Below, piece by piece: positions 18,299 to 25,994 of a DNA stretch of 64,000 bases (positions within the stretch are counted from its first letter, which is position 1; each line of letters opens with the position of its first letter). This stretch comes from Pseudooceanicola nitratireducens. GTDB taxonomy: Bacteria > Pseudomonadota > Alphaproteobacteria > Rhodobacterales > Rhodobacteraceae. The notes beneath the pieces were generated by a model. It had not been told where the DNA came from and searched no databases. It saw only the letters and a program-made list of their open reading frames with translations. The DNA is taken from NCBI RefSeq assembly GCF_900109195.1, contig NZ_FNZG01000002.1:70355-134354 (forward strand), given 5' to 3'. The position numbers and the translations under genes were made by a program.

Positions 18299-20899
18299 TT
18301 ACAAGCGGATGTCGATGCCGTCGCTGGCAATCTGTTCAGGAGGCGGGGATTCGGGCATGTTCGCCAAGGATTCGGGCTGAGCCCAGGCTTGGGTCTGACC
18401 GTATTTTTGCCCTTCGGATCCACGCTGATCCCCGCCTGCGGCAAAGGAAAAGCTGATGCGGTCGTAGCCCATCTGCCGATAGTCCTGCGCCAACTGATCA
18501 ATATGCCGCCGCAAGAGATCCATGGTTTCCGGGCGATCGGCGACAATCGACAGATTGACACCATTGTCAGCCGCGATGACCTGAATGCGGACGCGGCCAA
18601 GCTCTTCCGGTTTCAACGTAATTTCGATCGGCCCTCCAGGATTCTGCTGCACGGCATCCCGAACCTGATCTAAAATCGGGTCTTTCGTCAGCGGCACCGC
18701 CTGGGTGATCGTAGGTGGAAATATTGGGGCCAACGGGCCTGAATGCAGTCCGATTTCTTTGGCTTTGACCTCGGCCAGGGCACCTTGCGAGCCCATGGAC
18801 TGTTCGGTTCCTACGGCCTCGGGGCCGGACTGAACGAACGCTGCCGCCGGCGTGTCCACCTTCGACGCCTGATCCGCATGCTTCGGTGTGACCCTTGAGA
18901 CCTGCTTGTATGCTTTGTCCAGTCGGGCAAGCGTCGGCAGCTCAGGTGTCGTTGAGTCAGCACGCGTGTGGGTGGTTGTAGTTTCCGACCTTGCTAGGGT
19001 TCTGACCGCCTTCGGCACCATAGGACGTGAACCAACTTCATTTTCGGAAAGAGCAGCTTGAGGCACAAAGTGGTCCTTGGCCGGCAACCGCTTGTCTTGT
19101 GTTTCCGATGATCGGTTCGGAACTTCTGCCTGGCCTATTGTCGTAGAAGTCTTACCTGCAATAGCCTCCGTTTGATGAGCGACGGGGCGATCATCCTGAT
19201 GTGCTCTTGTGGCCTCTGCCGGCGGTTTCGAGCGCGCTTCAAGGTCCCGCGTGCTGGAAACAGCTACCGTAACACGCCGAAGAGGCGCGCTCTTTTCCAG
19301 CACTTTACCTTCAATTCCAAGCCCCGGAAGGTCTGTCGGTTTTGTGCCGTCAATAGTTGGCGGACTGGCCTCCGGACGGTTTTCAAGATCTTCAGAAACG
19401 GGTCCTGATACCAGCATTGAGCGGATCGGCATACCGGGATTTATGACCTTGGTGTCGACCGCAGGGGCCGGCCCAACTTTTGGCAACGTTTCCTTTTCAG
19501 AATTCGAAGTGCCACTGCGGACAAATTCCATCTGCGAACCGATCTGGTTCTTCTTGGCCGTCACCGAAGCTTCGTCGGTTGGCAGCTGAACCGCGGCAAA
19601 ACCGGTCTTTTGCCTAGCGACGGGAATGGCCGCCCCATCGCGGCGGCCAGTGTCGACCGAAGCCCTCTGTTCGATTACTAGCCTATTAACAGACGAGCGA
19701 GACCCTAGTGTTTTTGGTACGATAGAACCTTCCGTTTGGAGCTTCCGTATTTCCGGTTCATCTGTGCCTCTTGTCGAATAATCAGACTGATTTGATTGCG
19801 AAAATTTGCTTCTTGAAGATGCAGTTGGAGCAGCTTTGAAAGCGACGCTCAGATGGATCTTGGCTGCTTTGCTTTCATTTACTTGTCCTGCATTGCGCCC
19901 CATTAGTTCTGGATGAACCGGTCTCGGTTCAGGTGAGCCCTGATTCCTAGCGCCATGTTGTTGGGGTTGTTGGATTTTCCCGTGCCAAGAAGCAGGTGCA
20001 TCTTGCGTTGCAAGGCCACCGACTCGAGGTTCAATTTGCACATCGCCAACCTTATCCGTCGCGGGCGTGGCATTTGCTTTTCCGATTTCAGGAATGGCTT
20101 CGGATGCGGGGGCTTTTCGCTGCTCATGACCTTTCGGAACTGCTCCATTGGCCGCTGGTTTTGGCGATGTTTGGTTGATCCAGTGCGCCGCTTGGGGCTT
20201 CTCGGTTGATTCTCCCAGCGCCTTCGAGCCTTTGGCCGGGCGATCGGTTTCATCTACCGGGAATATATTTGACTTAGAATCCGCGACGCGGCCTGCAATC
20301 GGTGTCGCCAGCATTTCTGTTGTTGGAGTCTGCACCGGCCCAAACGATGAGTTTTGCTTGCCATGATGCGCCGAAAAGTCGGAAATTCTACTTGCGCCTG
20401 CCGAATTTCGCGCCTCGCTTCGCGTGTTGGGCGTAGGCGCGTTGATTGAAAAGCCAACAGCAGGCGGGCGCTCCTTAACTGCGTTTTCCTGTTCCGTGAA
20501 CCCGGGCGGCACGGACGGCCGCGTAGGGTCTCGCATGTGTTCCTTGTGATCCTCCACCAAGTGAAAACTCCGCGTGTCGGACTGCGAGGTTGCAACACTT
20601 GGGAATGGGTATTTGAAGACTTCGGCTTCCAACCCTTCCGACACTTCTGTGGCACTGGCATCCGGCGACCAAGCTGCCAACTCAGTTGGAAAACCCTCGT
20701 CCAAGGACAACTCTGGATTTTGATCAGACGTCGGATCAGCCAAGACGAGAAGGTCGTCGGGAGCGTCAGCCACGACAGCCATTTCTGATGTCATGTCCCG
20801 GTCGAAAACCTCTGCAAACGCAACGTGTTCGCCCCCTTTTGACAAAGGGACTTCTGGCGCTCTTGCAATCCGCATCAGGGACAGAAGATCAATTTTCAT
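18299..20899 (-). CDS. fliK: Flagellar hook-length control protein FliK
   Basis: An 866-residue, long low-complexity protein (Ser/Thr/Pro/Lys-rich, roughly residues 1-720, probably disordered) with a conserved C-terminal domain containing IEITLKPEELGRVRIQVIA and LLRRHIDQLAQDYRQMGYD. FliK measures hook length and switches the export gate. I start it at ATG 20899, which has GAGG 6 bases upstream; a GTG-started extension adds 11 residues. Its base composition is visibly less GC-rich than its neighbours, which is usual for FliK linkers. It is divergent from the FlgJ-like gene. Confidence 0.9.
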   Translation of the reverse strand: MKIDLLSLMRIARAPEVPLSKGGEHVAFAEVFDRDMTSEMAVVADAPDDLLVLADPTSDQNPELSLDEGFPTELAAWSPDASATEVSEGLEAEVFKYPFPSVATSQSDTRSFHLVEDHKEHMRDPTRPSVPPGFTEQENAVKERPPAVGFSINAPTPNTRSEARNSAGASRISDFSAHHGKQNSSFGPVQTPTTEMLATPIAGRVADSKSNIFPVDETDRPAKGSKALGESTEKPQAAHWINQTSPKPAANGAVPKGHEQRKAPASEAIPEIGKANATPATDKVGDVQIEPRVGGLATQDAPASWHGKIQQPQQHGARNQGSPEPRPVHPELMGRNAGQVNESKAAKIHLSVAFKAAPTASSRSKFSQSNQSDYSTRGTDEPEIRKLQTEGSIVPKTLGSRSSVNRLVIEQRASVDTGRRDGAAIPVARQKTGFAAVQLPTDEASVTAKKNQIGSQMEFVRSGTSNSEKETLPKVGPAPAVDTKVINPGMPIRSMLVSGPVSEDLENRPEASPPTIDGTKPTDLPGLGIEGKVLEKSAPLRRVTVAVSSTRDLEARSKPPAEATRAHQDDRPVAHQTEAIAGKTSTTIGQAEVPNRSSETQDKRLPAKDHFVPQAALSENEVGSRPMVPKAVRTLARSETTTTHTRADSTTPELPTLARLDKAYKQVSRVTPKHADQASKVDTPAAAFVQSGPEAVGTEQSMGSQGALAEVKAKEIGLHSGPLAPIFPPTITQAVPLTKDPILDQVRDAVQQNPGGPIEITLKPEELGRVRIQVIAADNGVNLSIVADRPETMDLLRRHIDQLAQDYRQMGYDRISFSFAAGGDQRGSEGQKYGQTQAWAQPESLANMPESPPPEQIASDGIDIRL

Positions 20900-21009
20900 A
20901 TTGGCCTCGGGAATTCTTCCGCTCACGGCCACTGTCTCAGATCCCGGTTACTGATCCTTTACCGCTCTCAGGCAAAATCGAGCAATCTGATGACAATTGG
21001 AGGTATCTG

Positions 21010-21285
21010 ATGTTTGTCGATTCGAACCGGCCTACCGCTGTGCCACAGGGTCCCAAGGACGCGCAGTTGCGTGACGCCGCCGTGGCGTTGGAGGCGTCCT
21101 TCTTATCTGAAATGTTGAAACATTCCGGCTTGGATGGGTTGTCCGGATCGTTCGGGGGAAGCACGGGAGAAACCCAATTCGCATCCCTCTTGCGAGACGA
21201 ACAGGCGCACCAGATGGCCAAAGCCGGGGGAATCGGCCTGGCGGAAAAACTATTTCAAGCGTTGAAGGAGCAACAGGATGGCTGA
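21010..21285 (+). CDS. Rod-binding (FlgJ N-terminal domain-like) protein
   Basis: A 91-residue protein with the FlgJ rod-scaffold pattern: LRDAAVALEASFLSEMLKHS, then FGGSTGETQFASLLRDEQA and IGLAEKLFQAL. Alphaproteobacteria often encode only this domain, without the muramidase half of FlgJ. The ATG at 21010 has GGAGG about 7 bases upstream. It overlaps the next gene by 8 bases, indicating coupling. It caps the growing rod in the periplasm. Confidence 0.85.
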   Translation: MFVDSNRPTAVPQGPKDAQLRDAAVALEASFLSEMLKHSGLDGLSGSFGGSTGETQFASLLRDEQAHQMAKAGGIGLAEKLFQALKEQQDG

Positions 21286-21640
21286 GCCTATGTCCGAAAC
21301 CGAGGCCGTCGCGCGTCTTGATGACCTGCTGGATCGGGAACGCCTTGCGCTGATCCAAGGCGACCTGAGCGTGATCGCAACCATCCTGGAAGAGAAGGAA
21401 GCGTTGTTGGAGCGCCTTCCAGAACTTGACGGTCCTGCGCGTGGCAATCTGGCCAGCCTGCAGGGCAAAGCGCTGCGAAACCAGGCGCTCCTGGACAGCG
21501 CCCTGCGGGGCATCCGATCCGTCGCCAACCGTTTCGCGACCCTGCGGAGAATTCGCAAATCGTTGGAAACATATGATGAGTTTGGCCAAAAAACCGCTTT
21601 TCCAGCCAGCGAAAATAATCAGGTTGAAAAGCGCGCCTAG
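21278..21640 (+). CDS. FlgN-like flagellar protein
   Basis: A 120-residue, mostly helical protein with a pattern of heptads (ARLDDLLDRERLALIQGDLS, then ATILEEKEALLERL) resembling FlgN, the export chaperone for hook-filament junction proteins. Similarity is structural rather than by strong motif. It overlaps the FlgJ-like gene by 8 bases. FlgK and FlgL, the normal clients, are not in the window. The downstream side runs into the motB remnant. Confidence 0.68.
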   Translation: MAEPMSETEAVARLDDLLDRERLALIQGDLSVIATILEEKEALLERLPELDGPARGNLASLQGKALRNQALLDSALRGIRSVANRFATLRRIRKSLETYDEFGQKTAFPASENNQVEKRA

Positions 21641-21834
21641 ACCGAATGATTCAAATCGGAGGGAAATGGAGGGGGCGTCTTAGGTTTCCGTTAGGGTCTG
21701 TTCGTCACAGTGCCCGGGCATCCCCATCGGATGGCGCGGCACCGGGAAAGACCCGGTTCCAGCACAAGTCAGAACGACGATAGATCCGCCCCGACGGGGG
21801 GCGGGATGTGCAACGGGTGCAAAAGCATCCAAGA
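21641..21834. other. Junction segment between flgN-like gene and motB stub
   Basis: About 194 bases with no recognisable gene. Hairpins occur at 21741-21757 (ACCGGG/CCCGGT) and about 21786-21804 (CCGCCCC/GGGGCGG), neither with a U-run. This segment is where the rest of a flagellar operon would be expected if the motB stub marks a deletion. Confidence 0.5.
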
Positions 21835-21945
21835 TCAAAGGAACCTATGCATGGCCACCTTCCAGGCTCCGCCGTGGTGACCATCACCGCCGACGACCTT
21901 CTTCCGTTTGATGATGACCGGCGCCGCGTTTGCCTGCGCGCTCAT
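21835..21945 (-). pseudogene. motB: motB remnant: first 31 codons of a flagellar motor stator gene
   Basis: From ATG 21945 the minus strand reads MSAQANAAPVIIKRKK then VVGGDGHHGGAWKVA, the conserved cytoplasmic N-terminus of alphaproteobacterial MotB. In intact MotB this continues YADFVTAMMAFFLLMW, the proton-channel membrane helix. Here it changes to MHRFL and stops at 21835. The similarity ends after GTGGCC at 21853. The membrane helix, its essential aspartate and the peptidoglycan-binding domain are all absent, so no working stator can be made. A CtrA-like site lies upstream at 21989-22003. I infer the head of a former motB operon cut by a deletion. Confidence 0.82.
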
Positions 21946-21988
21946 CCACTCACCCTTTCTCACCCGCTACCGGGATAGGCGGGGAGTG

Positions 21989-22003
21989 TTAGCAGGGGGT
22001 TAA
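21989..22003 (-). promoter_or_regulatory. CtrA-like binding site upstream of motB stub
   Basis: TTAG-CAGGGGG-TTAA (plus strand) reads TTAA-N7-CTAA on the minus strand, one mismatch from the CtrA consensus TTAA-N7-TTAA. CtrA controls flagellar genes in many alphaproteobacteria. The position 44 bases upstream of the motB ATG fits. Confidence 0.45.
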
Positions 22004-22044
22004 ATTGCGCGCAGGCGAGGCCCGGGAAACGGGGCGGGATTGTC

Positions 22045-23067
22045 TTAAAGTCGATAGACCCGCGCCGCCGTGTCGTGGAACAGGCTGGCCTTTTCCGCAT
22101 CGCTCGCCCCTGCGGCGATCCGTTTGAAGGCGTTCCAGACCACGGGGTAGGACACCGCGCCTTTGTCCACCGGGAAGTTGCTTTCGAACATGCAGCGGTC
22201 TGCGCCGAACAGTTCGATCGCGGTTTCGATATAGGGCCGCCACAGCCGCGCGCATTCGCCAGAGGATGGCGGCAGTGGCTCAAGATGCAGGTCAAAGCCG
22301 TTCACATCCATGGCCAGCCCGCCCAGCTTGATGATGACATTGGGACAGCCCGCCAGGTCCTGCATGTAGCCCTTCCATTCGGCAAAGACTTCGTCGCCCT
22401 TGCCGCGATAGGGGCCGATGCCCAGGGGGCCACCCAGGTGATCCAGGATCATCGTGGTGTCCGGGAAGGCACGCGCCAGGTCGGTGAAATCCGGGATCTG
22501 CGGATGGTACAGCCAGGCATCATAGGTCAGCCCGTTGGCCGCCAGATGGCCAAAGCCCTTGCGGAAGGCGTCGTCGTACATCAGCCGCAGCGGAGAATTC
22601 GGAACCGCGCCGGAAAACCGGTCCCCGCCCGAGGCGGTGTAATGCCGGATCCCGCGCAGCCGCCCCTTCGCGGCCTCTTTGTGGGCGTCCAGCACGGGCT
22701 GCACCGCGTCGCCCAGCAGCAGGTTGGCATGGGCGACGATGCCGTCGCAGGCCCCGATGTCGGATCGTTTGCGGGCGCATTCCTCGGCGATGCCCACGAC
22801 GAACTCCGTCTCTCCCACGGGTTTCAGATCGGTCGGCCCCTCTTCGCGATAGCCATAGCGGCACTGGATGAAGACCGTCTTGCGGATGTTGTGGCCCGAG
22901 GTCAGATCGGCCAGCAGCTCATCCGCGAAATAGGGGCCAAGCCGGTCCCAAAGGTGATGATGCGGGTCGATGATGGGCAGCTCGGGTTCCAGGATCTCCT
23001 CGCTCGCCTTTGCCAGCCAGTCGTCTCGCGTCAGGATATGGGTCGTCGCTTCGTAATCTTGCGTCAT
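22045..23067 (-). CDS. Amidohydrolase-2 family metal-dependent hydrolase
   Basis: A 340-residue TIM-barrel hydrolase. The metal site motif is IIDPHHHLWDRLG near residue 32, with a later ILDHLGGP and a C-terminal MFESNFPVDKGAVSYPVVW, whose aspartate is typically catalytic. The family includes sugar lactonases (fucono- and rhamnonolactonase) and 2-pyrone-4,6-dicarboxylate hydrolase; the pattern DPHHHLWD is common to both. The ATG at 23067 has GGAGG 6 bases upstream. It is a lone gene on this strand; an inverted repeat at 23118-23136 may be its operator. Confidence 0.87.
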   Translation of the reverse strand: MTQDYEATTHILTRDDWLAKASEEILEPELPIIDPHHHLWDRLGPYFADELLADLTSGHNIRKTVFIQCRYGYREEGPTDLKPVGETEFVVGIAEECARKRSDIGACDGIVAHANLLLGDAVQPVLDAHKEAAKGRLRGIRHYTASGGDRFSGAVPNSPLRLMYDDAFRKGFGHLAANGLTYDAWLYHPQIPDFTDLARAFPDTTMILDHLGGPLGIGPYRGKGDEVFAEWKGYMQDLAGCPNVIIKLGGLAMDVNGFDLHLEPLPPSSGECARLWRPYIETAIELFGADRCMFESNFPVDKGAVSYPVVWNAFKRIAAGASDAEKASLFHDTAARVYRL

Positions 23068-23117
23068 GTTGGTCCTCCCTTCCGGGAAGATACGACAAAG
23101 CGTCATCAGTGGAAGAA

Positions 23118-23136
23118 AATTCCTGCATGCGGAATT
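23118..23136. promoter_or_regulatory. Inverted repeat upstream of the amidohydrolase gene
   Basis: AATTCC-TGCATGC-GGAATT is a perfect palindrome of 6-bp arms with a central GCATGC, 50 bases upstream of the ATG. No cognate regulator lies next to it. Confidence 0.4.
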
Positions 23137-23244
23137 GAATGCGCCGGGTTTGTGTAAAATTCCGAGTATCTCGGGCCGGGAAACCCGGGCCAGCGTGCGG
23201 TGCGATTACCGATCCTTAAGCAGCGCGGCCCTAGGGTCGCGCGC

Positions 23245-23955
23245 ATGGCTTATGACATGATCCCCTTTGCCGTTGTTCTGCCCCGCCTGTCCTGGGTCCG
23301 CCTCTCCTGGGCCCGAAACGCTTGGGCGTCTCTTGCCGGCCTGCGGGGTCGTCCGGACGGAAAGCGGCTGTTGGACGTGACGCTGGTGCTGCTGGCGCTG
23401 CCGGTCTGGGGGCCGCTTCTGCTGGCCCTTGTCGGGCTGCTGCGGCTGCGCCAGGGGCCGGGCGTCTTCTTTCTGCATCCCAGGATCGGGCGCGACGGGC
23501 GCGAATTCCGCATGATCAAGCTGCGGACCATGGTGCCGGATGCCCCCGACCGGCTGGCCCCGCTTCTGGCCGACCCGAGGATAGGTGCGCATTGGGCCCG
23601 CCATGCCAAGCTGCCGGAAGATCCGCGCCGCACGCCCCTGGGCCGCTGGCTGCGCGACACCAGCCTGGATGAGCTGCCCCAGATGATCAACGTGCTGCTC
23701 GGACAAATGAGCCTTGTTGGCCCCCGCCCCGTGCCCCAGTCCGAATTCGCCGCGCAATATTCCGGGGCCTCTGCCCGGGCCTATTTGTCGCTGCGGCCGG
23801 GGGTATCGGGGCTGTGGCAGGTGACAGCGCGCGGCGGCTCCTATGACCGCCGCCTGGCGCTGGACTGCTACTATGCGGACAGCCGCAGCCTGATGCTGGA
23901 CCTGCGGATCCTGCTGCGAACATTCGGTACCGTATGGAATGGAACCGGGGCGTGA
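23245..23955 (+). CDS. Bacterial sugar transferase (undecaprenyl-phosphate glycosyl-1-phosphate transferase family)
   Basis: A 236-residue protein of the ExoY/WbaP catalytic type. A membrane segment lies at about residues 37-59 (LLDVTLVLLALPVWGPLLLALVGLL). The catalytic part has FRMIKLRTMVPDA, then RTPLGRWLRDTSLDELPQMINVLLGQMSLVGPRP and LRPGVSGLWQVTARG, all hallmark strings. It adds the first sugar to the lipid carrier in surface-polysaccharide synthesis. No other polysaccharide genes are nearby, so it is an orphan here. The start is ATG 23245; the frame is open upstream but unsupported. Confidence 0.92.
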   Translation: MAYDMIPFAVVLPRLSWVRLSWARNAWASLAGLRGRPDGKRLLDVTLVLLALPVWGPLLLALVGLLRLRQGPGVFFLHPRIGRDGREFRMIKLRTMVPDAPDRLAPLLADPRIGAHWARHAKLPEDPRRTPLGRWLRDTSLDELPQMINVLLGQMSLVGPRPVPQSEFAAQYSGASARAYLSLRPGVSGLWQVTARGGSYDRRLALDCYYADSRSLMLDLRILLRTFGTVWNGTGA

Positions 23956-23997
23956 TGCGCGCGCAGCATTCACCTGCAAGTCGCGTCGCATAAACGA

Positions 23998-24025
23998 AAA
24001 AGCCCCGGCGCATTCCGGGGCTTTT
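23998..24025. terminator. Bidirectional terminator between sugar transferase and dat
   Basis: AAAAGCCCCGG (23998-24008) and CCGGGGCTTTT (24015-24025) form a perfect 11-bp stem with a 6-base loop and T-runs both ways, between convergent genes. Confidence 0.92.
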
Positions 24026-24054
24026 CATGTTCCAGATTGGCCAATCCGGCCCGA

Positions 24055-24915
24055 TCAGATCGCCTTCTTGCGGCTCTCGTCGATGTAGATCTCGCGCAGG
24101 CGCAGGGCCACCGGACCGGCTTCGCCCTTGCCGATCGTTGCTCCGTCGATCGACACGACGGGCTGCACGAATGTCGTGGCCGAGGTGATGAAGGCCTCAT
24201 CCGCCTGCTGCGCTTCCTCGATGGTAAAGCCGCGCTCTTCGACTTCCATCTGCGCTTCCTTGGCCAGCCGCAGAACGGCGGCGCGGGTGATGCCGTGCAG
24301 GATGTCGTTCGACAGCTGGCGGGTGATGATCTTGCCGCCCTTCACGATATACGCGTTGTTCGAGGTGCCTTCGGTCACCTGCCCGTCTTCGACCATCCAG
24401 GCGTCGTCGGCCCCGGCGGCCTTGGCCATCATCTTGCCCATCGACGGGTACAGCAGCTGCACCGTCTTGATGTCGCGCCGCGCCCAGCGCTGATCCTCGA
24501 TCGAAATGACGCTGATGCCCTTCTGCACGGCCGGGGAATTCGCCAGGTTCTTCGCCTGGGTGAACAGCACGATGGTCGCCTTGGTCTCCGCCGGGTCGGG
24601 GAAGACGAAGTCGCGGTCGGCCGGTGCGCCACGGGTGATCTGCAGATAGACGCCGCCCTCTTCCAGGTCGTTGCGCGCCACCAGTTCGCGGTGAATGGTC
24701 AGAAGCTCGTCCATGGTGACGGGGGCCACCAGGTCCAGTTCTTTCAGCGACCGCTCAAGCCGTTTGGCGTGGCCGTCGAAATCGACCAGCTTGCCGTCCA
24801 GCACGCTCGTCACCTCATAGACGCCATCCGCCATCAGGAAGCCACGGTCAAAGATCGAGACTTTCGCCTCTTCCTCGGGCAGGTAGTCGCCGTTCACATA
24901 AACGATGCGAGACAT
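24055..24915 (-). CDS. dat: D-amino-acid transaminase (class IV, PLP)
   Basis: A 286-residue fold-type IV aminotransferase opening VYVNGDYLPEEEAKVSIFDRGFLMADGVYEV. The PLP lysine is expected in IKTVQLLYPSMGKMMAK (K of the IKT-type motif), and EGTSNNAYIVKGGKIITRQLSNDILHGITR matches D-alanine transaminases more than branched-chain ones. It exchanges amino groups between D-amino acids and 2-oxoglutarate or pyruvate, producing D-glutamate or D-alanine. It follows dgcA by 19 bases, so it is the last gene of dgcN-dgcA-dat. D- rather than L-specificity is inferred from sequence type and context. Confidence 0.88.
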   Translation of the reverse strand: MSRIVYVNGDYLPEEEAKVSIFDRGFLMADGVYEVTSVLDGKLVDFDGHAKRLERSLKELDLVAPVTMDELLTIHRELVARNDLEEGGVYLQITRGAPADRDFVFPDPAETKATIVLFTQAKNLANSPAVQKGISVISIEDQRWARRDIKTVQLLYPSMGKMMAKAAGADDAWMVEDGQVTEGTSNNAYIVKGGKIITRQLSNDILHGITRAAVLRLAKEAQMEVEERGFTIEEAQQADEAFITSATTFVQPVVSIDGATIGKGEAGPVALRLREIYIDESRKKAI

Positions 24916-24934
24916 GTTTTCTCCTTCTCGGCGG

Positions 24935-25900
24935 TCAGCCCCACAGGGCGGGGTCGGACGGGTGAACGCCCTTTTCGTCGAAGCGCAGGGCATGGTCGCG
25001 GTCTTGGGCCAGCAGAAGCGGCCCGTCAAGATCCGTCACCATCGCACCCTGGGCGACCAGAAGCGCCGGTGCCATCGCAAGCGAGGACCCGACCATGCAG
25101 CCGACCATGATGTCATAGCCTTCAGCCCGGCCGGCATCGCGCAGGGCCAGCGCCTCGGTCAGGCCGCCGGTCTTGTCGAGCTTGATGTTGATGACATCGT
25201 ATTTGCCCTTCAGCTTGGGCAGGCTGTCGCGGTCATGGCAGCTTTCGTCGGCGCAGACCGGCACCGGACGGTCCATCCCGATCAGGGCGTCGTCTTCCCC
25301 GGCGGGCAGCGGCTGTTCGACCAGCGCAACGCCAAGACGCACCAGGTGCGGGGCCAGATCGGCATAAACGGCGGCGGACCAGCCTTCGTTGGCGTCGACG
25401 ATGATCCTGGCCTCGGGCGCGCCGCGGCGCACGGCCTCAAGCCGGGGCATGTCGTCAGGCGTGCCCAGCTTGATCTTCAGCAGCGGACGATGCGCATGCT
25501 TCCGGGCCGAGGCCTCCATCTGCGCCGGTTCGGCCAGCGACAGGGTATAGGCGGTGATCTCGGGGCCTGGCACGGGCAGGCCGGCCAGCTCCCAGACGCG
25601 CTTGCCCGCGCGCTTGGCCTCAAGATCCCAAAGCGCACAATCCACGGCATTCCGCGCGGCCCCCGCCGGCAGCGCCTGCGCCAGCGCGGCGCGGTCGGCC
25701 ACGCCCTCGGCGCTGCGGATCTGGTCCATCACGCTGTCCAGGGTTTCGCCATAGCGCGCGTAGGGTACGCATTCGCCACGCCCCTCGTGCGTGCCGTCGG
25801 AAATCCGGACGGACACGACATGCGCCTCGGTCCGGCTGCCGCGGCTGATCGTGAAGACCTCCGCCAGCGGAAATGTATCTGCGGAAACCTCGATCTTCAC
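24935..25900 (-). CDS. dgcA: N-acetyl-D-glutamate racemase DgcA (enolase superfamily)
   Basis: A 321-residue dipeptide-epimerase-like enzyme of the enolase superfamily. The catalytic acid/base lysines are expected in LLKIKLG and NIKLDKTGG, with metal ligands in IIVDANEGW, LVEQPLP and VCADESCHD. DgcA is known to convert N-acetyl-D-glutamate to N-acetyl-L-glutamate after DgcN acetylates D-glutamate. I start it at GTG 25900, which has a perfect GGAGG five bases upstream; ATGs at 25912 and 25915 overlap that site and the dispersed element, so they are less likely. dgcN lies 94 bases upstream. Confidence 0.88.
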   Translation of the reverse strand: MKIEVSADTFPLAEVFTISRGSRTEAHVVSVRISDGTHEGRGECVPYARYGETLDSVMDQIRSAEGVADRAALAQALPAGAARNAVDCALWDLEAKRAGKRVWELAGLPVPGPEITAYTLSLAEPAQMEASARKHAHRPLLKIKLGTPDDMPRLEAVRRGAPEARIIVDANEGWSAAVYADLAPHLVRLGVALVEQPLPAGEDDALIGMDRPVPVCADESCHDRDSLPKLKGKYDVINIKLDKTGGLTEALALRDAGRAEGYDIMVGCMVGSSLAMAPALLVAQGAMVTDLDGPLLLAQDRDHALRFDEKGVHPSDPALWG

Positions 25901-25908
25901 GGGATCCT

Positions 25909-25962
25909 CCATCATCTTGCCAGAAATACTCGCGCCGCCGGCATCCGCCCCGAGGGGCGGAT
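25909..25962 (-). repeat. Dispersed intergenic element, copy B, with strong hairpin
   Basis: On the minus strand a palindrome (ATCCGCCCC/GGGGCGGAT, 25943-25962) precedes GCCGGCGGCGCGAGTATTT and then CTGGCAAGATGATGG. It fills most of the dgcN-dgcA gap and its end overlaps the dgcA ribosome-binding region. Confidence 0.78.
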
Positions 25963-25994
25963 TTTCTGTCCGACGCGAAGGCTCAACCCAAAGG

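Noticed and set aside
20948-20962. CtrA site TTAC-N7-TTAC between fliK and the FlgJ-like gene
   Set aside because: Each half differs from TTAA, so two mismatches; too weak to list as a feature.
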